Shown one piece after another: positions 1 to 4,943 of a DNA stretch of 5,342 nucleotides. Numbering within the stretch: position 1 is the stretch's first letter; each line of letters begins with the position of its first letter. The DNA comes from an uncultured Spirochaetales bacterium (lineage in GTDB: Bacteria; Spirochaetota; Spirochaetia; Sphaerochaetales; Sphaerochaetaceae), in the NCBI GenBank assembly GCA_934276485.1, contig CAKQTE010000020.1, positions 1 to 5,342 of the forward strand, given 5' to 3'. The notes under the pieces were generated by a model. That model ran no database searches. It saw only the letters and a list, made by a program, of their open reading frames with translations, and was not told where the DNA came from. A program made the translations under genes and the position numbers.

Positions 1-441
1 AGCTCAGTCGCAAGGAAGAAGGCAGCAAAGGCTCTCTACAGAAGGCATGAGCATATTGCCAACTGCAGACGGGATTGGTTCTTCAAGCTTGCCCATGAGC
101 TATGCTCTGCCTACAGTGTCATCGTAATTGAGGATCTGAACATCAAGGGCATGGCAAGGCTATGGGGACGCAAGGTCAACGATTATGCATATTCAGAGTT
201 CGTCAGGATCCTTGAGTGGATAGCGTTGAAGCATGGAACCATAATCGAAAGGGTTGATAGGTTCTATCCATCCTCACAGGTCTGCTCACGCTGTGGTGCA
301 CTGAATCCTAGCATGAAGGACCTCAGAAGGAGGACATTCAAATGCGAAGTGTGTTCTTTGGAAATGGACAGAGATCGAAATGCTGCAGTCAATCTGAAGA
401 ACGAAGGATTGAGGATGCTTAATAAATTAGAAGTGGTTTAG
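1..441 (+). CDS. tnpB: TnpB RNA-guided nuclease of IS200/IS605 group, C-terminal part
   Basis: The frame is open from base 1, so the start lies outside the window and 146 C-terminal residues are visible. TnpB proteins are usually about 370-400 residues, so more than half is missing. TnpB is a RuvC-type endonuclease that uses an omega-RNA from its own element to cut DNA next to a short TAM, and it helps the element persist after excision. Visible residues, numbered from the first codon: RuvC-II Glu44 in VIEDLN; a zinc finger with Cys95/Cys98 and Cys115/Cys118; and the RuvC-III motif DRDRNAA with catalytic Asp125 (123-129). Both visible catalytic residues are intact, which argues against a nuclease-dead TldR-type repressor, but the first RuvC Asp is not in view. 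An internal ATG at 151 lies after RuvC-II and is not the real start. Codon choice looks more GC-rich than in the downstream chromosomal genes. Identification as TnpB is secure; activity is unknown. Confidence 0.95.
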   Translation, partial: SSVARKKAAKALYRRHEHIANCRRDWFFKLAHELCSAYSVIVIEDLNIKGMARLWGRKVNDYAYSEFVRILEWIALKHGTIIERVDRFYPSSQVCSRCGALNPSMKDLRRRTFKCEVCSLEMDRDRNAAVNLKNEGLRMLNKLEVV

Positions 442-581
442 GCCACTTATAAATAACTGAGGCCGGGCGGGCCTCAGAGGTTCGAGATGGAGTAAGGCGC
501 CTTCGGGTGCATCCATCGCTTGCAGGGCCAGAATCCAACAGGCTTTAGCCGTTGGAGTACGTCAATATGGACACGAGTGTG
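431..581 (+). ncRNA. Presumed omega-RNA (reRNA) of TnpB: scaffold plus guide
   Basis: TnpB omega-RNA comes from the 3' end of tnpB and the right end of the element, with a guide of about 16 bases read from the flanking DNA. The expected region holds a series of hairpins. AAGTGG/CCACTT (431-436/443-448) spans the tnpB stop codon. CTGAGGCC/GGCCTCAG (457-464/470-477) is a perfect 8-bp stem. GATGGA/TCCATC (486-491/512-517) encloses GCGCC-TTCG-GGTGC (497-510), a UUCG-capped stem. The right-end hairpin occupies 534-556. The stretch is visibly richer in G and C than the DNA around it. The guide would be 566-581, TATGGACACGAGTGTG. The 5' boundary is arbitrary, because processed forms usually extend into the tnpB coding end. 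Presence of the RNA is inferred from structure and position. Confidence 0.65.
534..565 (+). repeat. IS605-type right-end hairpin and TCAA terminus
   Basis: TCCAAC (534-539) pairs with GTTGGA (551-556). A540 is bulged, GGC/GCC (541-543/548-550) continues the stem, and TTTA (544-547) is the loop. Six bases further on, TCAA (562-565) is the usual right cleavage tetranucleotide. A subterminal hairpin with one unpaired base in the stem is the structure TnpA recognises in IS608 and ISDra2. In this location it would also form the 3' part of the omega-RNA scaffold. The structure is seen directly; the TnpA role is family knowledge. Confidence 0.8.
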
Positions 582-597
582 TCTTTAAGAATATTCT
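568..597 (+). promoter_or_regulatory. Possible uppP promoter next to the IS end
   Basis: TGGACA (568-573) matches the -35 consensus at five of six positions. It is followed after 18 bases by TATTCT (592-597), four of six to the -10 consensus. Transcription would begin near 604, directly at the uppP ATG (605), with no Shine-Dalgarno sequence in between. Two inverted repeats overlap the site: GACAC-gagt-GTGTC (570-583) and the 10-base palindrome AGAATATTCT (588-597). The -35 starts two bases beyond the inferred IS end, so the insertion may have removed any upstream control elements. The -10 is weak, so the call is tentative. Confidence 0.4.
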
Positions 598-604
598 GCC
601 ATAT

Positions 605-1414
605 ATGGAATATATAAAAGCATTGGTCTTGGGCATCGTCCAGGGCATAACTGAGTGGCTTCCTATATCATCTACTGCACATCTGCTGATATTTGATGAT
701 TTCTTGCATCTTGAGGGATCGGATGCTTTCAAGGATCTATTTATGGTTGTTATACAGCTTGGCTCGATACTAGCTGTAGTTGTTCTTTATTTTGATAGAC
801 TTTGGCCTTTTAAACGTGATAAAGAGGAGATGAAAAAGAGTTTCTCTCTTTGGGGAAAAATCATTGTTGCATCAATTCCTGCTGCTATCTTTGGTCTTAT
901 ATTGGATGATCTAGTCTCATCCGTACTATCTAGCTTCTATGTAATTGCATTGACTCTTTCTGTATATGGAATCCTTTACATAGTTCTTGAAAAGACAAAG
1001 TGGGCCGAAAAGCGAGTGAAGTACAATAGTGTAGAGGAAGTTTCGTACAGGAGTGCATTTGAGATAGGACTATTTCAAGCGCTTGCTATCATTCCAGGAA
1101 CATCGCGTTCTGGTTCCACAATTCTTGGTGGTATGATACTTGGTTTTTCTAGAGAGCTATCTGCAACATTTAGCTTTTTTATGGCAATTCCTGTGATGGC
1201 AGGAGCATCTCTTTTGAGATTCATAAAGCACTTTAGCGAGGTATCTTCAAGCGAATGGGGCGTATTGTTGTTTGCAACATTCATTTCATTTGTTGTATCT
1301 CTATTTGCCATCAAATGGCTTGTTGGATTTGTTCGATCTCACTCATTTGCAGGCTTTGGAGTATATAGAATAGCACTAGCTGTTGTCTTGGTGCTTGTCT
1401 CTGTTCTTTTCTAG
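605..1414 (+). CDS. uppP: Undecaprenyl-diphosphatase UppP (BacA)
   Basis: This integral membrane enzyme dephosphorylates undecaprenyl diphosphate to the monophosphate. It recycles the lipid carrier for peptidoglycan and other surface polymers, and higher dosage is known to give bacitracin resistance. The 269-residue length is normal. The N-terminus carries the family signature: Gln13 and Glu17 (the (E/Q)xxxE motif) followed by PISSTAHL at 20-27. The second signature, PGTSRSGST, is at 164-172, with Arg168 in the essential arginine position. Several hydrophobic membrane segments follow and the protein ends in a hydrophobic stretch. ATG 605 is chosen because the first signature falls at the normal distance from it. 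No Shine-Dalgarno is visible upstream (TTCTGCCATAT). The IS605-group element ends 39 bases before the gene. Its last 39 bases overlap the 3' end of dinB on the other strand. All key motifs are intact. Confidence 0.96.
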   Translation: MEYIKALVLGIVQGITEWLPISSTAHLLIFDDFLHLEGSDAFKDLFMVVIQLGSILAVVVLYFDRLWPFKRDKEEMKKSFSLWGKIIVASIPAAIFGLILDDLVSSVLSSFYVIALTLSVYGILYIVLEKTKWAEKRVKYNSVEEVSYRSAFEIGLFQALAIIPGTSRSGSTILGGMILGFSRELSATFSFFMAIPVMAGASLLRFIKHFSEVSSSEWGVLLFATFISFVVSLFAIKWLVGFVRSHSFAGFGVYRIALAVVLVLVSVLF

Positions 1415-2557
1415 GATTCCTGCTTTTATTACTTTATTACCATCTTGGGAAAGCGAAAGTATTGTCTTTTCAAGCTTTCGCTTTTTTTCTTTCAGCTCCG
1501 AGAAGAATTCTCCTTGCTCTGGCTCTTCTGATTCATAAACCTGTCCAAGAGCAAGGCCCAAAAGCCTGATGCCTTGGCCTGTATATTTCTTCTTAAGAAG
1601 CTTTTTTGCAATGTTGAGAATATCTTCAGATGAGTAGATGTTCTCATCTGGTGTTTCCTGTATCGTTGTTGTGGTAAAGTCTCCGTAACGTAGTTTTAGA
1701 GTAACGCTACGAGGAATAACGTGTTCTTTCAATGCTCTGAAAGAAAGATCGAACGACATTTGCAATAGGTATTCTTCTAAAGTGTCTGTGCCATAGATAT
1801 CTGGATAGAAGGTCAATTCTGATGATATTGAGTGTGATTTGACCTCTCCTTGATATATCCCAGGATCTATTCCTCGTACTACTTTATATAGATATTCGCC
1901 GCTCTTTTCACCAAATAGGCTCTTGAGTTCACTCTCCGGATACCTACGTAGTATTTGAGTTGATGTAATGCCTTTCTTCTTTAGACTTTCAAGCATTGCT
2001 TTTCCAACTCCCCATAGTTTTCCAATTCCAACAGCATCAACAAATTCAATCTCTCTATCAGGAGGGACGATTGTAAGTCCATTTGGCTTATGGTAGTCAG
2101 ATGCAAGCTTTGCGATGAATCTTGAAGATGCAACTCCAATGGAAACTGTGAGACCTGTTTCAGAAAGGATCTTGGCTTTCAGTTCTTTTGCAGCTTTGCC
2201 TGCAAGAGGGTAGATTCTCTCCATTCCCGTAAGATCCAAGAATGCTTCATCTATTGATACTTGCAAGAATCCTGGAGCAAATGATTTGATTATATTCATT
2301 ACTTCCTGGCTTTTTTCACTGTAGCGTCTGTGTCTGCCTGGAATGCAGAGTGCATCGGGGCACAGCTTAAGAGCAGTCGTCATTGGCATAGCAGAGTGCA
2401 CGCCATAGCGCCTTGCTTCATAGCTACAAGTGGATGCAACATTTCTTGGTCCTGGAGTTCCGATAATAAGGGGCTTTCCCTTATATTCCGGGTGGTCAAG
2501 AATCTCAACAGAGGCAAAGAATGCATCAAGGTCAATGTGAAAGAATACAGATCCCAT
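1376..2557 (-). CDS. dinB: DNA polymerase IV (Y-family translesion polymerase)
   Basis: DinB is a cytoplasmic, error-prone, exonuclease-free polymerase that copies past damaged bases and rescues stalled forks. The 393-residue protein has the full Y-family layout. The palm begins FHIDLDAFFASVE (6-18), with metal ligand Asp9 and steric-gate Phe14. CSYEARRYGVHSAMP (44-58) is the nucleotide-binding fingers motif. SIDEAFLDLTG (101-111) gives Asp103 and Glu104. A thumb with the helix-hairpin-helix-like VDAVGIGKLWGVGK lies near 173-186, and the little-finger domain runs to about 340. QGEFF (348-352) resembles a beta-clamp binding motif, and the Lys/Glu-rich tail after it ends near residue 393. Start 2557 is chosen because the first catalytic Asp sits at its normal place, residue 9. 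The ATG is only 6 bases from a perfect -10 element and has no Shine-Dalgarno, so the mRNA is probably leaderless. The gene is convergent with uppP (39-bp overlap) and divergent from the exported-protein gene. No LexA box was recognised. Confidence 0.96.
   Translation of the reverse strand: MGSVFFHIDLDAFFASVEILDHPEYKGKPLIIGTPGPRNVASTCSYEARRYGVHSAMPMTTALKLCPDALCIPGRHRRYSEKSQEVMNIIKSFAPGFLQVSIDEAFLDLTGMERIYPLAGKAAKELKAKILSETGLTVSIGVASSRFIAKLASDYHKPNGLTIVPPDREIEFVDAVGIGKLWGVGKAMLESLKKKGITSTQILRRYPESELKSLFGEKSGEYLYKVVRGIDPGIYQGEVKSHSISSELTFYPDIYGTDTLEEYLLQMSFDLSFRALKEHVIPRSVTLKLRYGDFTTTTIQETPDENIYSSEDILNIAKKLLKKKYTGQGIRLLGLALGQVYESEEPEQGEFFSELKEKKRKLEKTILSLSQDGNKVIKAGILEKNRDKHQDNS
1450..1488 (+). 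terminator. Intrinsic terminator of uppP, inside dinB
   Basis: AAAGCGAAAG (1450-1459) pairs perfectly with CTTTCGCTTT (1475-1484) around a 15-base loop, and seven T residues (1482-1488) follow. It lies 35 bases after the uppP stop codon in the direction of uppP transcription, so it most likely ends the uppP message. The same bases are coding sequence on the other strand, giving the Lys/Glu-rich tail of DinB at about residues 358-370. On the dinB strand the hairpin is followed by CCCAAG, not by a T tract, so termination should work in one direction only. Confidence 0.85.
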
Positions 2558-2563
2558 ATCCAG

Positions 2564-2572
2564 ATTATAGCA
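2564..2572 (-). promoter_or_regulatory. Extended -10 promoter of dinB
   Basis: On the minus strand TGCTATAAT is a perfect extended -10 element (TGnTATAAT). Six bases (CTGGAT) separate it from the dinB ATG, so transcription should start at or within one or two bases of the A of ATG. No good -35 is seen 16-18 bases upstream (AAACAT or AAAACA), which fits an extended -10 promoter. Confidence 0.75.
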
Positions 2573-2584
2573 TTTTACGAAATG
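2571..2584. promoter_or_regulatory. Palindrome between divergent promoters, possible operator
   Basis: CATTT (2571-2575) and AAATG (2580-2584) form a perfect inverted repeat around TACG. It lies between the two divergent -10 elements and overlaps the -35-like TTTACG of the rightward promoter and the edge of the leftward extended -10. A protein bound here could affect both genes. The arms are short and AT-rich, so chance is possible. It does not match the LexA boxes I know from other groups. Confidence 0.25.
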
Positions 2585-2601
2585 AATGTTTTTGGTATAA
2601 T
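2574..2601 (+). promoter_or_regulatory. Extended -10 promoter of the exported-protein gene
   Basis: TGGTATAAT (2593-2601) is a perfect extended -10 element. TTTACG (2574-2579), four of six to the -35 consensus, lies 16 bases upstream of the TATAAT. Transcription would start near 2608, about four bases before the ATG at 2612, leaving no room for a Shine-Dalgarno sequence. The element supports 2612 as the start rather than an in-frame ATG at 2582, which lies upstream of the transcript start. Confidence 0.75.
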
Positions 2602-2611
2602 CAAATTTGTT

Positions 2612-3643
2612 ATGAAGAAAGGCTTGAAGCTAATTTGCATATTCTTGATTCTTGATGTTTCTCTTTTTGCAGCAAACATTTCGAATTATTCTTTCTCAAA
2701 TAGAGCTGCGTCTCCATTTAGAAGCGTCAGCTACTATGGCGATTTCTATGACTTTTTTGTTAATCCTGCAACGCTACCTTTGGTTGAAGACAACCAAGGA
2801 TCATTCATGTTCAATGCCAATTATTCAGACGTTTTCCCATTTGATGCGTACTCCGAGCCAATTAGTTATATTCAGAATCAACTCGATGAGATGAGTGTAT
2901 CGTTTGTTGGAAAGAGTATTGCGCTCACTGCTAATTTGGGAACAAATTTTACAAATAAGGTAATTAAGGATGGCATCTCATATTTTGATATCTATTCGAA
3001 TGCAGATATCGAAATAGATTGGGCGTATGCTTTCCCATACTTTGCATTCGGTGTTTCGATGAAGGGAGGCAATAGCTTAGTCAGGAATGATAAACCTATA
3101 TCTAGTTCAATAGATGCTGTTGCAAACGCTTGGTTCAGTCCTTTTGATCGCAGTTCAGGTTCAGAAAGATTCTCTGTAGGTTCTGGACTGTTGTTTTATT
3201 TTGATAATTTTGCAATTGGCTTGAATATCGATAAGATAGTAACTCTTAATGAATCGAATTCAATATCTGCAGATTGGCGAACGATTGGACAAAGTTCAAA
3301 CATATCTTTCTCTGCCAATGGAAATAGATTTACCAAGAATGGCAATTTGACTTTCATACTGCCAAAGGCATCTCTTTCATTTTCAGATTTTCTGGATTAT
3401 CGCTATACGATATCCCTAAAGGGAGACCTATCTTTCCAGTTCTTGCCAGAGTGTGATCTCTCACTAGGACTTGGATATAGGGAATATAACCATTCACTTT
3501 TTGCTTTTGATGGCAATAATGGACTATTTGACATCTATCTGCAGGGTAATATGTGGGCAACATCGATTACTATTGGTGTTACCTTTGATTGTTCTACTTG
3601 GAGAACAGTATCTCCTGCAATAGGATTCTCGTTCGCAAGTTAA
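2612..3643 (+). CDS. Exported, probably outer-membrane beta-barrel protein, unknown function
   Basis: I do not recognise the family. The 343-residue product begins with a clear signal peptide. Lys2/Lys3/Lys6 come first, then a hydrophobic core ICIFLIL (8-14), and a likely signal peptidase I cut after Ala20 or Ala21 in SLFAAN. No lipobox is seen. The mature protein is rich in aromatic, Ser, Asn and Gly residues, with alternating hydrophobic and polar positions and Gly/Asn/Asp turns. The C-terminus (IGFSFAS) resembles a barrel-ending strand. NPATL at 51-55 recalls the Asn-Pro-Ala motif near the N-terminus of FadL/PorV/UPF0164-type outer-membrane proteins; this link is only an inference. The frame stays open upstream to 2330, but that part runs antisense through dinB. 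Start 2612 is chosen because it begins the signal peptide just downstream of a perfect promoter. ATG 2582 is the alternative. The gene is divergent from dinB, and its stop overlaps that of the next gene. Confidence 0.8.
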   Translation: MKKGLKLICIFLILDVSLFAANISNYSFSNRAASPFRSVSYYGDFYDFFVNPATLPLVEDNQGSFMFNANYSDVFPFDAYSEPISYIQNQLDEMSVSFVGKSIALTANLGTNFTNKVIKDGISYFDIYSNADIEIDWAYAFPYFAFGVSMKGGNSLVRNDKPISSSIDAVANAWFSPFDRSSGSERFSVGSGLLFYFDNFAIGLNIDKIVTLNESNSISADWRTIGQSSNISFSANGNRFTKNGNLTFILPKASLSFSDFLDYRYTISLKGDLSFQFLPECDLSLGLGYREYNHSLFAFDGNNGLFDIYLQGNMWATSITIGVTFDCSTWRTVSPAIGFSFAS

Positions 3644-3981
3644 GCTACAGTCTTCTTTGCTTGTTCCTCGATAGTTTCATATACCATATTAGGCTCGAAT
3701 ATGAAGTTGTTTTCTTCTATTTTCTCGAGAACAATGAAGAATATCTTGTATCTATCTGTTCCAAAAAGAGAGCATGCTCTTTTATCTGTTGAAAGTATAT
3801 CGAGGATATGAAATCCAATGTAATCACACCAAAGATGAAATGCATGGTCGAAATTCAAGTGCTCGCCAGATGAAGCTAGTTTCTTTCTGAAGCTTTGACA
3901 ACTAGAATATATAGCAGCTTCTGAACCTCTTAACAATCCTCTCGAAAAGTTCTCAATTAGAATTAATTCATGTTGTGTCAT
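3640..3981 (-). CDS. Small hypothetical protein, 113 residues
   Basis: The product is not recognised. It has no signal peptide, no evident membrane segment and no known catalytic motif. The composition is that of a small soluble, mostly helical protein. It has an N-terminal amphipathic stretch (ENFSRGLLRGSEAAIYSS), a central part with Trp, Cys and aromatic residues (FHLWCDYIGFHIL), and a charged Glu/Lys-rich C-terminus. It is convincing as a gene because ATG 3981 is preceded by a perfect GGAGGTG ribosome binding site and a -35/-10 pair with 17-base spacing. The stop codon shares TTAA (3640-3643) with the stop of the convergent exported-protein gene, so the two genes overlap by four bases. No terminator was found at this junction. 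It appears to be transcribed alone. A regulator or adaptor role is possible but unsupported. Confidence 0.75.
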   Translation of the reverse strand: MTQHELILIENFSRGLLRGSEAAIYSSCQSFRKKLASSGEHLNFDHAFHLWCDYIGFHILDILSTDKRACSLFGTDRYKIFFIVLEKIEENNFIFEPNMVYETIEEQAKKTVA

Positions 3982-3985
3982 ATAA

Positions 3986-3992
3986 CACCTCC
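3986..3992 (-). promoter_or_regulatory. Strong Shine-Dalgarno of the 113-residue gene
   Basis: GGAGGTG on the minus strand stands four bases before ATG 3981 (six from the GGAGG core) and fixes that start. It shows that the host uses Shine-Dalgarno initiation. That makes the lack of any such site at uppP, dinB and the exported-protein gene more notable. Confidence 0.9.
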
Positions 3993-4020
3993 AAAACTCT
4001 AATTTCCTTTTGTCGTCATT

Positions 4021-4049
4021 AAGATATTCATCTCGCTTATTGTTGTCAA
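4021..4049 (-). promoter_or_regulatory. Sigma-70-type promoter of the 113-residue gene
   Basis: Minus-strand TTGACA (4049-4044) is a perfect -35 hexamer. After exactly 17 bases comes TATCTT (4026-4021), four of six to the -10 consensus. Transcription would begin near 4014, giving a leader of about 30 bases that contains the GGAGGTG site. The promoter lies between the upstream terminator (4144-4179) and the gene, so the gene is probably its own transcription unit. Confidence 0.7.
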
Positions 4050-4143
4050 TATATTTTATTGATTTTTTTTAAGACTGTTTTTGTAACTTCTTCATTATAA
4101 ATAAGTTAAATATAATAAAAATGCATACTTTTTGATTATAACG

Positions 4144-4179
4144 AACAAGAAAGAGAGTGAAGCAAAATGCAACACTCTC
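4144..4179 (-). terminator. Intrinsic terminator after the truncated gene
   Basis: Read on the minus strand, GAGAGTG (4179-4173) pairs with CACTCTC (4159-4153). GC/GC (4170-4169 with 4163-4162) gives extra pairing inside the loop, and TTTCTTGTT follows the stem. It begins five bases after the stop codon of the hydrophobic remnant (4185), the usual distance for a gene's own terminator. In the plus direction only TTTT follows the stem, after GGC, so it would be weaker that way. The stretch 4050-4143 between it and the promoter of the 113-residue gene is very AT-rich, and I see no gene in it. Confidence 0.7.
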
Positions 4180-4184
4180 GGCTT

Positions 4185-4247
4185 TTAATGTTTATATAGC
4201 TTTGCAATAAGTAGGCCAACTAGAAGTAGCAATATTGAAATACCTAG
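4185..4247 (-). pseudogene. 3' remnant of a membrane-protein gene cut by IS630
   Basis: On the minus strand, in the frame ending at TAA (4187-4185), the codons from the IS630 edge encode LGISILLLLVGLLIA and then KLYKH. This is one membrane-helix-like stretch, a short basic tail and a stop. A terminator follows five bases later. There is no start codon or ribosome binding site on this side of the element. Upstream the same frame runs a few codons into the IS and meets TAA near 4274. The simplest reading is the C-terminal end of a membrane protein whose 5' part lies beyond the IS630 insertion, outside the window. It is short, and AT-rich DNA can encode hydrophobic residues by chance, so confidence is moderate. 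Confidence 0.5.
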
Positions 4248-4284
4248 TACCCTGTAACGACTAAAACTAGATAATTACAGGGTA
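4248..4284. repeat. Inverted repeat at the IS630 3' edge
   Basis: TACCCTGTAA (4248-4257) and TTACAGGGTA (4275-4284) are perfect 10-base inverted copies separated by 17 bases. The inner arm encodes the last residues of the transposase (YPVI before the stop at 4269-4267). The outer arm lies at the inferred end of the element. It could be part of the terminal recognition sequence, a hairpin limiting transcription out of the IS, or both. The pairing is seen directly; the role is inference. Confidence 0.6.
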
Positions 4285-4938
4285 TAAATGCTTAAGCTTT
4301 ACTCTTGCTTCTTTCATCGTAAAGTGCCAATCAACACCTTTTTGCTTTTCATTGCGAGCTTTATACCAAGACTTTGCTTCACGTCTTAATTCTTCTATTG
4401 ACCCCATTCTTCTACATAGGCATTGTGCTGTAAAAACTGATAGTTCTATTTCAGCAATATCGAGCCATGAGCCATGTTTTGGTGTATGGTGGATTTCTAT
4501 TTTATCAGCAATTCTCTTTGCTTCAGAAGGCGGAAATGCTTCATATAATGATGAGATATTGTGAGTGTTAAGGTTGTCACATACAAGAATAATCTTTGTT
4601 ACGTCAGGATAATCTTCATCTACCAGTTTTTTTATCTGCAAAGCCCAATCGACCTTCGTTCTGCGTTCATTAACATCAACTCTGCGCCATCCGCCTAAAG
4701 GCTCAGTGAACATGAAAGCGCAACAAGTGCCTTTCCTTATGTATTCATGATCAACCTTCTCTGTGTGATTATCATTTGAAAGTTTTATTGGCTCTCTTGA
4801 GTCTTCATGTAGCTCAATAGGTTGCTCATCCATGCAGACAACAGGATAGTCCTTATCATATGGCCTGCTATAAATATCAAGAACATCCTCCATTGCTGCA
4901 ACAAAAGCAGCATTTTGCTCATGAGGAATGCACCACAT
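4267..4938 (-). CDS. IS630-family transposase, catalytic (DDE) part, OrfB
   Basis: This is the RNase H-like catalytic domain that cuts and joins the IS630 element ends at TA targets. Counting from the ATG at 4938, the catalytic triad is Asp37 in CMDEQP, Asp121 in CDNLNTH and Glu163 in SWLDIAEIE. This is the spacing of the subgroup that has TPKHGSWL before the Glu. The domain is complete and ends with the C-terminal helices typical of the family. The same frame is open upstream to the A8 run: codons for NGFKPHLRK directly precede Met1 and match the usual IS630 linker between the HTH and DDE halves. The real product is therefore likely an OrfA-OrfB fusion made by a -1 shift, and ATG 4938, which has no visible ribosome binding site, is probably not a major start. 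Confidence 0.9.
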   Translation of the reverse strand: MWCIPHEQNAAFVAAMEDVLDIYSRPYDKDYPVVCMDEQPIELHEDSREPIKLSNDNHTEKVDHEYIRKGTCCAFMFTEPLGGWRRVDVNERRTKVDWALQIKKLVDEDYPDVTKIILVCDNLNTHNISSLYEAFPPSEAKRIADKIEIHHTPKHGSWLDIAEIELSVFTAQCLCRRMGSIEELRREAKSWYKARNEKQKGVDWHFTMKEARVKLKHLYPVII

Positions 4939-4943
4939 TTTTC

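Larger units (their letters stand above)
1..565 (+). mobile_element. IS200/IS605-group (IS1341-like) element, right part
   Basis: The element comprises the tnpB 3' part, a structured non-coding tail and a right end. The end has the arrangement typical of this group: GAATCC, a hairpin with a CTTTAG-type top, GGAG, a few bases, then GTCAA. TCAA at 562-565 is the expected cleavage tetranucleotide, so the element should end at 565. Members of this group transpose as single strands through a Y1 transposase (TnpA), leave no target duplication and have no terminal inverted repeats. No tnpA and no left end are in the window, so it cannot be told whether the element is autonomous. The end lies 39 bases before the uppP start codon. 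The right boundary is inferred from the conserved end pattern. Confidence 0.85.

Noticed and set aside
1075..1314. Minus-strand open frame inside uppP
   Set aside because: It is a shadow of uppP, with no ribosome binding site and no protein-like features.
2330..2611. Upstream open frame that would lengthen the exported protein to 437 residues
   Set aside because: It runs antisense through the dinB catalytic core, places the signal peptide internally and lies upstream of the perfect promoter.
2582..2611. ATG 2582 as start of the exported protein
   Set aside because: It lies before the predicted transcript start, has no ribosome binding site and would add ten residues in front of a normal signal peptide.
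2652..2894. Second plus-strand frame inside the exported-protein gene
   Set aside because: It is an out-of-frame shadow of a better-supported gene.
3354..3792. Open frames antisense to the exported-protein gene (3354-3563) and to the 113-residue gene (3589-3792)
   Set aside because: Both overlap well-supported genes on the other strand and lack initiation signals.
3665..3806. Inverted repeat TCCTCGATA (3665-3673) and TATCGAGGA (3798-3806)
   Set aside because: The arms are 124 bases apart inside the 113-residue gene, so chance is likely.
4047..4070. Weak hairpin CAATA/TATTG followed by T8 as a plus-strand terminator
   Set aside because: The stem is five AT-rich pairs, no plus-strand gene ends nearby, and it overlaps the -35 of the 113-residue gene.
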